Of a stretch of 64,000 nt of DNA, positions 39,501 to 52,424 are shown piece by piece. The translations under genes were made by a program, and so were the position numbers. The stretch's first letter is position 1, and every line of letters starts with the position of its first letter. The stretch spans positions 140,946,868-141,010,867 of the forward strand of contig CM060964.1 of NCBI GenBank assembly GCA_030765045.1, written 5' to 3'. The stretch is from Tenodera sinensis (lineage: Eukaryota > Arthropoda > Insecta > Mantodea > Mantidae). The notes beneath the pieces were generated by a model. It worked only from the letters and a program-made list of their open reading frames with translations, was not told the origin of the DNA and made no database searches.

Positions 39501-40185
39501 CAGTTCCAGGCATGTAGTGTGGGCAGTGCCGGGCAGATGACGTGGATGACTGCGCATGGTAACTGCTGTTCTCGGCGCTGGGTGCCGTCTGGTGGTCCTT
39601 GTCCTCCGTCGAGGGAGGGACGGGACGCTTCGTGCGATACCGACCCGTACCCGCGGTGTGGTGCTGGCTGCTTGGCGGGGCCTAGCGCCGGGATGAAGAC
39701 ATCTCAGCACTGGTTAGGGATTTCCACGCGTCTCTGGTGGACCTGTCTAGCTGCGGGTCTAACAGCACCCCTTCGGTTCCCTCATTCACCCCTGTCTCCT
39801 GTGTAGGTCGACGTGAGCGAGGTGTCCCCCTTCATCCCTGTACCCTTTACCTTTACACAAGACATTTTCATAATGAGATTTTTGCAAAATATTCATGGAT
39901 ATTAATAACCATACGGTTGTAAAGTTCGAAATGCCCTTTTCTGCTTTCCTTGCCTGTTGTTCAGAAGTAATGATTCCTGGTCAAAAACTGGAATAAAGGT
40001 CCTAGGCCATATAAATGAATATGCAAATAAGCATATATTGAGTAGGAAACACTTGAGTAACGTTCTGGATCTCACTACTCTTGGTGTAGTAAACATTGTT
40101 GTATAGCTCATTCCTGATTATAGCGAGTATCTTAAATTAAAAAAGTAGGAAATCGAAAGAAATAGGTATATTTTATCAAAATAAT
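39501..40185. other. no gene recognised
   Basis: GC-richer stretch at 39510-39830, then A+T-rich. No motif-bearing frame. Confidence 0.4.
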
Positions 40186-41900
40186 AGGCTGTGATGCATT
40201 TGAATTGGTATTAAGGGGACACGACGAGACAAAGCCAGAGAAATGGTGTATAATGTGTACAAATACTTCCTGAGAAAAATGGGAAACAGTTGCAGTGCAC
40301 CACTTCCCCTGTTACCCTTACCTGCACGTTATATGCCATTTAACACCAATGTTCCTGACGGCTACTCTAGCTAGTGTTGACAGTGCTGTAAAAAATCACA
40401 TGGAGACAAGTCCCATTGCTAAATGGACATAGAAAACAACACAAAATGAACTGTAACCATGTATGCTGGACGTCTGCCACAACAAAATAAAAGAACTCAA
40501 GGAGACAAAATTTGTAGCCTTAATGGCAGATGAGACTACAGATGTGTCAGAGCATCAGCAATTGGTTCCTGTGTATCGATACAAGATTAACAGTGATATC
40601 TATGAAAGACTGCTATTTTTCTTTTTCTTTTAAAGTCTAATGGGCAGACTGCCATAGAATTATTTGAGTGTCTGCTTACAAAGTTAAACAGTCATTTCAA
40701 GTCAACATCAAACAGAATCACTGCACAAAGATTTGATGGCACCGCTGTCATGAGGGGAACAACAAATGGTGTACAATCTAAAATAAGAGAATATTACCCT
40801 CTGGCACATTGTGCACACTGTTATGCCCATCAATTAAATCTCTTAATGGAGAAACCTGCTTCGCAAAACAAATCAGCAAGAGTGTTTTTCTCCACCCTCT
40901 CAGGATTTCCTGCTTTCTTCTCATGCTCACCCTAGCATGTCACTTCTCACAAAAGTATGTGAACGTCGTGTTGCTGGTGGTTCTGCCACTACATGGAATT
41001 TTAAGTCCCGGACAGTGAGTTGTATTTTTGAAAATAGAGAAGCACTTATTGAGTGCCTTCTTGTACTTGAGGCTTCTTTTTCAAAAGATGCAGGAAGAGA
41101 GGCAAGATGGCTGAGACACAACTTGCAACATGGCAAATTTCTGTTCTGGTTATATTTCTTTCACTGTTTAATGTCTCATGTTAATATCCTTTATGACCAA
41201 CTACAGATGAGGAAAACTGATAGCGTTAAAGTTAGCCCTTTGGTGAAAAACTTCATGCAGATGATCAATGGACTATCCAAGAACTTGAATACTGTCTCTA
41301 CTGATAAAGATTAACATGAATTTAAGGGGAAGTGAAGGGATTGCAATAAAATTGCTGATGTTAAAGAGGTGTGTGTTCGCATCACAACAGAGATAAAATT
41401 CCAGTTTGAGTCATTAGCTCATCTTGATGTTTGTAAGCTCTTAGGCACAGAAAATTTTGAAGAATATTCAAGAAATTTTCCAAAGCATATTCTGGACTTG
41501 GCTGTAATGACATGTCCCATGCTAAATAGGAACAAACTAAAATCAGAGCTTTCAATCATTTAGGAAAGGCCGGAATTTCATCAAAGGAGTGGGACATGCT
41601 CTATTCAAACAATCTGGTTGAAGCTTTTGATGATATAGCTAATCTCCTGAGAACTATCTTCATGATCCCTATGACTACGACAGAACTGCAGCATTATTTG
41701 TTCACTAAAGTGGATCAAATGCTTCCTAAGGAACATAATGAAGCAGGACTGACACTTGGCACTCACCATGTTCTCTGTAGAAAAGAATGTAGTTTCGGGC
41801 ATCAAAGACTTCAACACAAAGGTCATCAACAGGTTTGTCAGCATGAAAAATTGTTGGACCGATTTTCTACTATAATCAGAAACACGTGAGTACATTTACA
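40186..41900 (+). pseudogene. hAT transposase relic (DUF4371/ZMYM-like)
   Basis: Plus-strand pieces: CDAFELVLRGHDET at 40193, the DUF4371 start; after about 240 bp of unrelated or decayed sequence KIKELKETKFVALMADETTD (catalytic Asp, 40484-40545), FDGTAVMRGTTNGVQSKI (second Asp block, 40732-40790) and AHCYAHQLNLLMEK (40812-40855). Frames then shift repeatedly up to a C-terminal dimerisation-like block, SNNLVEAFDDIANLLRTIFM (41604), and PMTTTEL. At least six frame changes. It resembles the lineage of the host hAT at 23.3-26.4 kb more than the GTF2IRD2-like one. Confidence 0.75.
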
Positions 41901-42030
41901 TTACCATTGTATGAGTATGCAGCACACTATCCATCAGATCCACGAGCTGCCATTGAATATAGGACTTTATCAATTAATGCAAAAATAACATAAATTTATA
42001 ATTTAAATGCTGTTCATATATGTATACCCA

Positions 42031-42100
42031 CATTGGATTGGATTGGATTTGGTTTAAGGGCGCTCAACTTCTAGGTCATCAGCGCCCTTGTATACCCACA
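42031..42100. repeat. short (TTGGA)n-tailed repeat with GGGCGCT hairpin
   Basis: ATTGGATTGGATTGGAT is followed by GGTTTAAGGGCGCTCAACTT, with a complementary AGCGCCC arm at 42080-42090, giving a 7-bp stem. It looks like the 3' end of a LINE or SINE on minus whose tail is CCAAT units. TATACCCACA flanks it on the left (42021-42030) and GTATACCCACA on the right (42092-42102), so a target duplication of about 10 bp is visible. Confidence 0.6.
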
Positions 42101-42102
42101 GG

Positions 42103-44023
42103 CACATACATTTATATTTTAATATGTTACTTTAGTTTTGTGAATACTTTTTTATCCTCTGGTCGACATATGCCATCAAAATTTGTGTTTGTATTCTGAG
42201 CTCCCAATTCTACACAATTCTTTTCTATTCCTAATTTTACTAAAGTATTTAAAGCAGATGATGATATTATTTCCATGGATGTGTATAATGAGTGGTGATG
42301 AACAACATAAAATGCAATAGTAGCCTCTGCAGCGCTAACATGATATGGTGACTGCATGGGCTGAGCAAAGAGACCTTCAATATCTAAAATAGCTTCAGTA
42401 TTTTGTGAAGTGCTGTTTCATAGAAGACAGATGTACTTCCAACTCTTGCTCATCTACAAGAGAAAGGCTCGACATTTTAAAACAATGATAATGTGCCAAA
42501 ATTGGCAGTTATAAATTAAAACCCCTTAAATAATCACCATAGCAACATCCCAGTCCAAATCAAACACACAAATGATTAAAAAGAAAAACACAACTACTTT
42601 GTAAGCTTGCCTATGTGTGCAACAGAAACATATGTTGCTGGGGGACAAATATGACATTGTGCTTTGTGTTCGCTACTTCTTGCCTTGAATTACTTACACT
42701 TTAACGACAATGATCATTGCTATAGCAAATTGCAGTTGCCGCTAATAACCAATTATTCCAGTTCATATTCTACCAATAACTGCTTGTCTGCTTGCTTCTG
42801 AAAATGTAGGACATTAGAGACTTTTCAAAAATTCCCCCTGGATATCTGACAAATGGTTCAAATGTGGGACATGTCCAGAAAATTCCAGACACCAGTAACC
42901 CTAACTTATCTTACTCTTACATGTGTCCTATTCTTATAATAAAAAAGTTAATTTAGACAAAGGCCATTGCATTTTAATGCTTTTAATTAGCAAAATACCG
43001 CTGGCCATAATAGATTTTCAAACTTACCATCTATATCTCAAAAAATTGCTGAAACATAAGTAGAATTTGATTCCTTGACTTCCACAGATTTACCTTTCTG
43101 AAAACCAAATTGTGAATCATTCATTTCAACCATACTTCAGAACTCTTTCATTCTCTTACATAAAAATTTTTATTAAATTTTTTCCAAAATGTTCAATAAA
43201 CAAATTGGTTGGAATGATTTAGGTAATTCCAAATACCTGTCATGCCCCATGTTTAATATTAAATTTGCTTCTTTCCAGATATAAGGTATTCCGTTTTGCT
43301 ATAAGCATTCATTCAATAAATGATGCATATGGGGTATAATTTTATTTTCTGAATTTAATTTACTTTAGCTTTTATTTCACATAGACTTGATACATTCTTC
43401 TTCCTCAACTTTTATATCCCTATTCATAGTTAAGAAATATCAGAAGTAAAAATTATACCATCAATTGGACAGTAATTTTCATAATCTTCTATTTTCTTGC
43501 ATAAAAATTCACCTTCCTATTTAGGTACATCATTTGGTAATAAGGTGTCCAAAAATACTTTAACTGATTCGCATGCTTTTAATTTCCCAGTCACCACTTC
43601 TTTATTTGGCATTCCCCAAATGTCTATTTATACATTTTCTTCTATATAAGTCTTACATAGCTTCATAATATTTCCATCCAGCTTATTTTTAAACTTGTCC
43701 TTTGCTTCTTTGTACCTTTCCAAATTTGCTTCTCTTTCTGCTCTTACACTTACTATCAAGGTTTTGGTAGATTATTGTTAGTTTACACATTTTAGATCTT
43801 GGTTTCTCTAAATAATGATTCCAAAATGTATGGACATTCATTTTATTCTTAAACATTAGAATGTATTTATTAATTGCTTCTTGAATTGGATTAACCAATT
43901 ATTTCACTTTCTATCACCATCATCACCTAATTTTGTGTTTTGAGGCACTTTCAACTCCATTATTAATTTACTTCAGTAAGCTTTTTAAAAATGATATACT
44001 GTACTTAAAAAGACATTGTCTTC
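42103..44023. other. A+T-rich DNA, no gene recognised
   Basis: Only short frames with biased composition; no domain or element end could be supported. Confidence 0.45.
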
Positions 44024-44328
<305 letters not shown>

Positions 44329-44329
44329 A

Positions 44330-45230
44330 TTTATCTTATCTTTCAGGAAGATGTAGGATGTGTCATAATTCATGCTGTACATAAACTTATATACAATATA
44401 CAATAAGAAGTGCATATACCTATGTAGTTAATTACAATAAATAGTACAATTCTTCCTAATTTTACAATAGTGAATCTCTTCTTCTAAAGTCAATCGTGGG
44501 CTGCCTGCAGGTGATATCACTGGTGAACTAGTTCTCTTCTGTCAGTTTTACCTTTCAATCGCATGAAACAGAAAAAAAGTAATTAGTTGAATGTTTAAGG
44601 CTACTATTATATAATTTCTCAGGACTTATCTATATCTCATATATTCTTCCACTGAGTGGAACTGGTTAAGATTTGGGAATTTGTGAATTTCCTTTTCAAA
44701 CTTAGTTTCTGATTTAATAGTCTTTAGATGTTCAGGTAGTTGGTTATATATTTTTATGCCACTGTATTTAAATGATTTCTGGAAAAGATTAGTTCTATGG
44801 GCCTTTATATAGAGTTTGTTTTTGTTCCTGGTGTTATGGGCATGTATATCTGTGTTCATTGTTATGTTACCCATATTGCCTTTAACATGAATTAACATTT
44901 CTTATATGTAGAGGCTCGGAAATGTGAGTATGTTTAGTTGTTTAAAATACTCTACAGCTTTCTCTAGGAGAGATACCCACTATTATTCCTAACGCTCTCT
45001 TTTGTAATTTGAAAATTGGATTACTATAACTTGAATTTCCCCATAGCTTTATTTCATATAATAGTAGTGGGTGAAAATAAGAGTAATAGGAGGCTTTTAG
45101 CATTCCACTAGAAACACGAGACTTTAACTGGAAAAGGATAAAGCGTACTACTTAATTTCTTTGTCAATTTCTCCACATGTTTATCCCACCTCAGATGTTG
45201 GTCAAAATTCCTATTTCAAAACAAATTGCA
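44330..45230 (-). pseudogene. LINE 3' end: RT C-terminal fragment and 3' UTR
   Basis: Minus-strand translation gives near 44990-45060 a block reading IKLWGNSSYSNPIFKLQKRA then LRIIVGI in shifted frames, then at 44898-44626 KAHRTNLFQKSFKYSGIKIY followed by NQLPEHLKTIKS. That is the C-terminal pattern of CR1/L2-type LINE pol proteins (F..R...NQLP..IK). The same NKLPQDIKS-type block ends the LINE at 47.9 kb, so the two are related. The 5' part is missing. Confidence 0.75.
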
Positions 45231-45572
45231 CTATGATCACTGATTGTTATACTTTGCATTACTCTCCAAGTAGTTATTATTTAGATTATTTCCTACTCAC
45301 TAAGTTTAAATCAATATTTGATTCCATACTTGCACTGTTGCTATATGTGCAGGAGTTGTTTGGTTTGTTTATAATAAAGGTTGAGTTCCATGATTAATTT
45401 TTATAGTTTACTTTACCATTGGTTTCTTCACCAAAGCACCATGGTGGTTAAGTTTTGGCATAAATAGTTACTATTAGTTCAGTATCCTCATAATGTTCAT
45501 AAATATCTTTAATTTTTTGCAAATAAAACACCATTTCATACAAGTATTGAAAACAGGAATTTATCATTATGC
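45231..45572. other. no gene recognised
   Basis: A+T-rich sequence; may be further decayed LINE. Confidence 0.35.
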
Positions 45573-46500
45573 TTGATCTTGTTTCTGTCATTTCTTCCAA
45601 ACAGAATAATTTGGATTCATTATTACCAATACAGTTGCTTTTGCATTTTCCAGTATCAGCAATCACACCTGAGTAAGAAACAAAAAGTCCCAGCAAGCAC
45701 CAGAGTGGCTGAAACACCTTTAGCTGCCACTTCACTGCAGCTAAGTTCCACCAGCCAAGAGCTTACAATTAATGCTACTCCTGTGCAGGGTGTCATTCCA
45801 CAGTGGGATACTGAAACAGTCATACAGCAACTTTCTCTTCTGATCTCCTTCCCCCTATACAAGGGTCATGGTGAAGGTGTTCCCCAGGATTTCTCCATGC
45901 AGCATTCTACCTTCTCTGCCCGGCATAAGTGGCTTTCATTTATTAGTGGCATCCACAATTTCTGTGACTGTGAACCAGCACCATTAGTCTGGATAGAGAT
46001 TATTGATCAGACTGTAAGGTGAAGATTGCCCTTCTTAGGAAGATACCTACACCTGATGCAAGCCAACATGAATGCCACTGGCCACATCAATACTACTGTG
46101 GTTTCGCATCCACCACCACGGACTCTTGAGAATATGACCTCCACCACTGATGCTATAACTGGCTCAGCTGACGTGGGAACTCCCATTTCACAGGGTAGAT
46201 CCAGTGTCCAAAATATCTGTTCAGAAGGATGACATTGACACCATGTCGACTCTGCCACAACTCTCATTAGTCTCAAGCCAAGAGCAAGCCCAGCTGTATC
46301 TATTGTCATTTCCATTCCAAAACCAGCCAAAACTTGCTAGAGACATCCAGGACATCCACCCAGAAATCCTGAATCTTACTATGCAAGTCTCGAGACTGAA
46401 AGAGGAACTTCGGAAGGTGTTTGAAACATTCACTATCAGACTACAAATCCACGACATCTTAGCAGTCACAACACATTTTATCACATTATCAATATAGCCT
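45573..46500 (+). other. two long plus-strand frames, unassigned
   Basis: Frames 45573-46022 (149 codons, Ser/Thr-rich) and 46204-46497 (97 codons) are longer than expected for this A+T content. They resemble low-complexity linker sequence with a helical end (LNLTMQVSRLKEELRKVFET). No domain found. They end 100 bp before the foldback repeat, which itself has no coding role I can see. Confidence 0.2.
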
Positions 46501-46596
46501 TCATCTCCATTAACAACAAAATCAGCCTCCAGATTACAGATCTGTCTGTGAACTTTAGCAAGCTCTAATACAACTACCTATACATCAGAATAATTA

Positions 46597-46925
46597 TAAA
46601 AGAAACTTTTGGGCTGATTTTCGATGGTCTGCTGGAGTAACTATGCCCAAATGTTTTGTCCACAACCATAGTGGACATCATCAGTGGTGCAGGAGAAGCC
46701 TTCTATCAGCCATACTACCTCAGCTGTCCCAGAGCCATCAGAGAAGACTCCTCTCTACATACATACCACATCCCGACCGTTAACATTTCAAATGCAACTG
46801 AGCCTTCACAGAGGAGACTTTGCCTGCACCACCAATGATGCTCACCACAGTTGTGGATGAAACTTCTGGACATAGTTACTCCAGCAGACCATGGCAAATC
46901 AGTCCAGAGGTTTCTTCTAATTATC
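46597..46925. repeat. foldback element with about 90-bp inverted arms
   Basis: The left arm (AGAAACTTTTGGGCTGATTT ... ATCATCAGTGGTGCAGG, about 46607-46695) pairs with the complement of the right arm (about 46832-46921: ACCAATGATGCTCACCACAG ... ATCAGTCCAGAGGTTTC). The core GGTCTGCTGGAGTAACTATG is identical in both arms. The 135-bp interior is shared with 37634-37862. Arms carrying CATCATC and a TTTTGTCCACAAC box recall the inverted ends of Penelope-like elements, but no coding part is present. Confidence 0.85.
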
Positions 46926-47261
46926 AACTCTGGCTGTAAAAGCCTATACTTACTCATATACATCAGAAATTTCATGGAACAAACATGGGCATCGGCAGAC
47001 TTTTTTCAGGGAGCATCACATGTTGGAAGATTACAATCAAATAATATTAATTCATTATTCTGTTGTCAAAGGTTATAGCATTTGTTAGCGATAACCATAT
47101 TAATTTGTGCTAATTAAAAATTGTTCTTAACATAAAAATTAAAACAGTAGTCTAAGTCATTAATTGACTGCACATTAAATTCATTAATCACAAAGGGGAG
47201 GGGGCCATGGGACCCCTTGCTCCCTTCCCCTTCGCGACACCCATGGGAACTGTACTCTACA
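46926..47261. other. no gene recognised
   Basis: A+T-rich sequence up to the SINE target duplication. Confidence 0.4.
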
Positions 47262-47273
47262 CTGGCAAATAAC

Positions 47274-47507
47274 GTCGGTCTGGGTGGCTCAGTTGGTTAG
47301 ACGCTGGCCTACGGATCCCAAGGTCGCAGGTTCAAACCCGGCCCTGGCCGATGGTTTTTAAGTGTGCTTAAAAACGTCAGCTCCATGTCAGTAGATTTAC
47401 TGGCATATAAAAGAACTCCTGCGGGACAAAATTCCGGCACACCGGCGACGCTGATGTGATCCTGGCAATTGACAGCGTCATTAAACAAGAAAATAATTGT
47501 TTAATTG
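47274..47507 (+). mobile_element. SINE family 3 with perfect 12-bp target duplication
   Basis: A tRNA-like head with A box (GGTGGCTCAGTTGGTTAGACG) intact but for one base and a canonical B box (GGTTCAAACCC, 47329) is followed by a body ending in an A/T-rich tail. CTGGCAAATAAC occurs on both sides (47262-47273 and 47508-47519). Perfect flanks and boxes suggest a recent insertion. Confidence 0.9.
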
Positions 47508-47680
47508 CTGGCAAATAACAAAACCTTTCCTGATGCAAATGTCCAAGAACGCTTAAAGTGGCCTCTTCATTTCTAAACCTATTCATCAATCCCTTTACCA
47601 TTTTCAAAACATTGGTTAGTTTTCCTAGCATCAATCCATCTGGGTCACAGTCAAGGTGAAAGTTGTAATTGCTTACCCAG

Positions 47681-47822
47681 GATGATGATGATAATAATAA
47701 TAATGATAATGATAATAATGATAATAATGATGATGATAATAATGATAATAATAATGGTAATAATGATGATAATAATGATAATAAAAAGGATAACGATAAC
47801 GATAATGATAATAATAATATTT
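47681..47822 (-). repeat. LINE 3' tail of imperfect ATTATC/ATT units
   Basis: On plus this reads GATGATGATGATAATAATAA and similar for 140 bp. It directly follows the 3' UTR of the minus-strand LINE at 47896-51969, so it is that element's tail. Open frames through it (Asp/Asn- or Ile-rich) are artefacts. Confidence 0.85.
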
Positions 47823-47895
47823 ATTTCATCCAGTTTGTCATACATATGATTTTGGACATGTCAGAAATACAATTACATATTTACAAACTGGTTTC

Positions 47896-50764
47896 TCAGA
47901 TTTCCTTCAAGTCATATAAACATTTATTAATCAGATACATCCTCAACTTCCTTTCAAATTGCTGTTTAGAAACTTCAGCTACAGATTTAATGTCTTGTGG
48001 TAGTTTGTTGTAAAGTGTGATTCCAGAAATATACACATCTTTTAGAGATACACTTTTATTCACACTATGCCTAAAATAGTCCATGTTTCCTCTTGTATAG
48101 TGTTCATGAATTTGGTTGTTTTTGATTGGTTTAAACTTATCTATTACATACATTATTGCTCTGAATGCATAGAGAGAGTAGATGGTAAGTAGTTTATTAT
48201 TGATAAAGGTTTCCTTACATGATTCCCTTGCTTTTAGGTTAAACATGATTCTGATACATTTCTTTTGATATATAAGCAATTTGTCCATATGCATTTTTGC
48301 AGCAGCACCCCAGATTTCAATCCCATAAAGTATGTGTGGATAGAAACATCCATGGTATATTAGTTTCAATATATTACTGTCACTGTAATTGCTGAAGTAT
48401 CTAAGTAGATATACTGTTTTACTAATTTTCCCACATATATGTTCAATATGTTCAGCCCATGTTAGCCTATTATCAACAATAAGACCTAAAAATTTGTGTG
48501 TTTTTGTTTCAAGGATACTGTTACTATCTACTTTTAGTGTCATATTACTACCATTTTTATTGAATTGCATCATTTTAGTTTTTTGCATGTTGCAGTGTAG
48601 ATTTATTGATTTAAAGTAATTTAACAACCAGGAAGTGGTATTATTTAATCCTTCTACCGTTTTATTCCAACATACAGCTGTAGTATCATCTGCGTAAGTT
48701 ACCACTGAAGTATTGGGAGGATTTCTAATATCATTAATATAAATAATAAACAGTAAAGGCCCCAACACTGTCCCTTGCGGTACACCATACTTCACAATTT
48801 TCAAATCTGATTTTACTTTTTGTATGTATCTCCCTTTTTTGTATGATATTTTGGTAAACTGCTTTCTTCCAATCAGATAACTATGAATTAAATCCAAGGG
48901 TAATCCTCTTATACCATAGTTTTCCAATTTACTAATTAAAATATTATGGTTGATGGAATCAAAGGTCTTAGATAAATCAAAAAATAATATACTGACCTCA
49001 TTATTTTCTAGATTCTCAATTATTTCATGTATGGACTGAATAATAGCTGAAATGGTGGATCTCCCTTTTCTAAATCCATGTTGAAAGTTCTGTAATATAT
49101 TAAATTTACTCAAGTAGTTATCTAATCTTAACAACAAAATCCTTTCAAACAATTTGGCTATTTCAGATGTTAAAGCTATAGGTCTATAATTATCAATACT
49201 TAATTCATCTCCCTTTTTAAATATCGGCCTAATTATTCCTAATTTCAACATTTCTGGGAACTGTCCCTGTTCTATTGAGAAATTAATTAAATGAGTTAAT
49301 GGTTTTGCAAATATACATTTACATCTTTTTAATAAAAATGAGCTAATTTCATTCCACCCACTACTCCTTTTATTTGGTAAGTTATTGATTATCTTAATGA
49401 TTTCATCTTCTGTGACTGGTTTGAGAAAGAAGGAGGAATTGCTTGTAGTGTTTACATTTACAGAATTATTCCCACTAGCTGAGTGCGTGGGCATATTTAT
49501 GAAATAGTCGTTAATGTTTTGGCTTATAGTAACAGGATCATTAACCACATCCCCATTTAGGTTTAATTTAATGTTTTCATGTAAACCAGTATATCTTCTA
49601 GCTTCATTTATTACACCCCAAGCTGTTTTGCTGACATTTTTTGACTTCCACATCTTCTCTCTATATGCATCAATTTTAACAGCTTTTAGATTCTTGAGAT
49701 ACTCACATCTAACTGCTTTATATCTATTTTTGTAGTATTCAAGTGATGAACTTTTATACAAAATATACATATGTTTCATTTTTTCTTTTGGTTTCATCGT
49801 TGTTAAAGGTAATTTTACTCTTTTCCTTCCAATATTGTTTACATCAACATTTATTTTTGGACATGTAGCATCAAAATTCAATTTAAATAAATTATAGAAT
49901 TGACTCCATTTATCATTTACATTACCACACTCACCGAGTGAACTTTCCCAATTTATTGCAGCTAAACTATTTGTTAAATTGTTTAAATTTTCATTACTTA
50001 AATCCCTTACAATTCTTCTTTCTTTACTGTCTAGCCCATGGTAAGCTACATTAAAGGTAGTTAATTGGGTATAGTGATCAGAAATATGAGTTTCTAACAC
50101 GACAGAAGATATTTCTGTTACATTTGATGCAATATGGTCTATGGTAGATGAGGTACTAGCAGTTACTCTAGTGGGTTCTTGTATTAAATCTTTTATATTA
50201 TATGAATTAAACACCTCTTTTAGGCTTTTGTATGATTTATCATTAGGGTCTAAATTAATATTAATATTAATATTAAGATAGAATAACTTTAGCATCTCTC
50301 TTTGAATATTGCTGGAGTATAATTTCCAGTTGTGTTATAAATTCATTAACGGGAGATGAGGGTGAGCGATATACTCCAAATACAGTAAAATTTCCAATAT
50401 TTGTAGCAATTCTAATGGCTCACACTTCTAGAACCTTCTCTATGCATAGATTATTTAGGTTTAGTGCAGTGAACTTCATTTCCGGCTTTGTGTATATCAT
50501 AACCCCACCACTTTTATATTGAGATCTACAAAATTTGGAAGCTACAATATAATTCTCGATGTTACAAATTTCCTCACTCTTTGCACCATGCTCAGTTATA
50601 ATGCATATATCTGTGTCTATATCATTTAATATTTGTGATTGTGCTAACAGTTTGGATTGTATGTACTGTATGTTTAAATGAAATACTTTTAGCATATTAG
50701 AATTTTGTTCTCTAGTTCTACATGAATAATTTACTGAGTTATTTGAACCTTTTATCATGGGCAT
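47896..50764 (-). pseudogene. CR1-like LINE ORF2: endonuclease and reverse transcriptase
   Basis: Minus strand. 50764-50420 holds the endonuclease start (VFHLNIQYIQSKL, CIITEHG) and ends at an in-frame TGA. After a short readable stretch a frameshift near 50285 has removed the usual GD.N motif. The long 799-codon frame (50295-47896) then keeps ISDH of the endonuclease, the whole RT (NYRPIALTSEIAKLFE, GFRKGRSTISAI, FFDLSKTFDSINH, YGVPQGTVLGPLLF, YADDT near 48685) and the C-terminal NKLPQDIKS block. One stop and one frameshift inactivate an otherwise full-length pol, so the copy is young. Clade placement (CR1/L2) rests on RT style and the SGNH ORF1. Confidence 0.9.
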
Positions 50765-50790
50765 CGACGTAACATCCTCACTACCTACCT

Positions 50791-51969
50791 TCAGTTTCCC
50801 TTACACATAACAGAGGATATAGTGTTACACAATAAATTACCAAATATGAAAACACCTCTTTTGTTCAAGTACACCCCATCTTTAGCATAGTCACTGTCAC
50901 TTAGCCACCAGTTTCCATCTACCATTTCACAGTCTTTCACCTTACACATCCAATTTATTTCACCATTGATCCGGAATATTCTTCTGTTGCTCATGCCTTT
51001 TCTTCGCAGTACGCCACTTACAACCACTTTTGCTTCTGGAAGTTGCCGCTTGATAGTCTGCACTATATCCATAATTTCCCCCATAATTTCTTTGGCATAA
51101 ACTCCATTTCTCACATTATTTGTTCCGACATGTAGAGCCACAACTTCCGGTCCGATTTTTTCGAGGTTCATTTGCTCAATTTGATGTTTTAGTTTTGTAG
51201 CCCGGATTCCCGGAAAACATTGGACATCATATCCTTTGTCCCTACAAATTTCACCAGCAACTTTTAATAAAGAGTCACCTACCAATAAAACTTTGGGTTT
51301 TTTCTCCCGGTTTCACTCAGTCTGCAATTTGGGTCACCTGGAGCTGCAATACGCAGATTGCTTACTTGTGGAGGTATCCGTAACCTCATTACGAACATTT
51401 AGCGCTTCAAATTTATTTAGTGTCTGTACTGCACAATGGATTTCCTTGATTTTGTTCTCAGCCATACTCCTATCTGGCTCAGAATGCCTTCACACATGTC
51501 TGCTTGTCGTATGAACCACCTTCGTGAATCCGTCCGGCATTTGTTGGTTAGAAGCCTCCATTTCTGCTTTGCCATGTTCCAGCTGGGTTAAGGCCTGTTC
51601 CAGTTCTGTGCTAAGTTGTGCCAACTGTATCTCCAGGGTATGATTTTCCTTTTTCATCGCTCTCATTTCCTCCTGCACACGTTTCAACTCGTTATTTTGG
51701 ATGTCCACTGTTGTATGGAGTGACGCTATAATTTCACTATCGCCATTTTCCCGCGTTATGGTTGCACGCATGGTCACAGTTTGTTGCTTTTTTTCTTCTC
51801 CACCACCATGCATCACTTTCCCTTTACTCCTGTTATTTACACTACTGTTTTTAACTAAAGCACTCCACTCTGTATTAGAATTACGATAAATATTATCACA
51901 CATTTTTTGGTGCATACGCCGCGTTAAAACTCCAGCCATCACCATCTTGGAATCCACAGATGAAATCAT
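50791..51969 (-). pseudogene. LINE ORF1 with coiled coil and SGNH-hydrolase domain
   Basis: One minus-strand frame runs from MISSVDSKMVMAGV (51969) to the stop at 50791 and is broken by three in-frame stops between 51490 and 51300. The N-terminal part has a coiled coil (about residues 85-150, IQNNELKRVQEEMRAMKKEN). The C-terminal 165 residues form an SGNH/GDSL-esterase-like domain: LVGDSLL (nucleophile Ser), LHVGTNN and DGVYLNKRG. In active enzymes the last block is D..H; here it is D..Y, so the catalytic His is absent. Such domains occur in ORF1 of CR1-type LINEs and their role is unclear. ORF2 starts 26 bp downstream. Confidence 0.85.
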
Positions 51970-52197
51970 TACTCACTCCCATCCATTGGACCTCAACTTT
52001 TCAGCTTTCATTTACTACTCAGGTGCTATGCAGGATTACACAAACTCTCATACAGCTCTGACTGTACTGACAGATCTACTGCTGTCATTGATAGCTAAGG
52101 AATGTGACAAAGTATAAGACAGCATTTAAAGGAGCTTCTAAGTCATAATATATTCACTATAGTAGTCTAATGACATATATTCATATTTCAGGGAGTC
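51970..52197. other. 5' flank of the LINE, non-coding
   Basis: Non-coding sequence, possibly the LINE 5' UTR on minus. No feature supported. Confidence 0.4.
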
Positions 52198-52202
52198 AAA
52201 CC

Positions 52203-52424
52203 TGTTGGTTGGGGAAATGGTGTGTATACTTTACTGGAAGCAGGCATGACGTGAAAGTGAAAGTTAAACAATTTATTTTGCAGAAAACTATTAACTCTTA
52301 CATGGTTGTTGGTAGGTTAAGAAAAAAGGAAGAGGACAAAATATACATAAGCAAAATGTTGCCAATACAACAGAATAAAACTTCTCAGTTGCGTAAACGT
52401 AAATTAATGTCAGTTAACTCAACA
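52203..52424 (-). repeat. copia 3' LTR
   Basis: On minus it starts TGTTGAGTTAACTGACAT and ends CCAACA, with short TGTTG/CAACA inverted ends as in copia. Confidence 0.9.

Noticed and set aside
47651..48013. Asp/Asn-rich and Ile-rich frames
   Set aside because: Translations of the LINE ATTATC tail.
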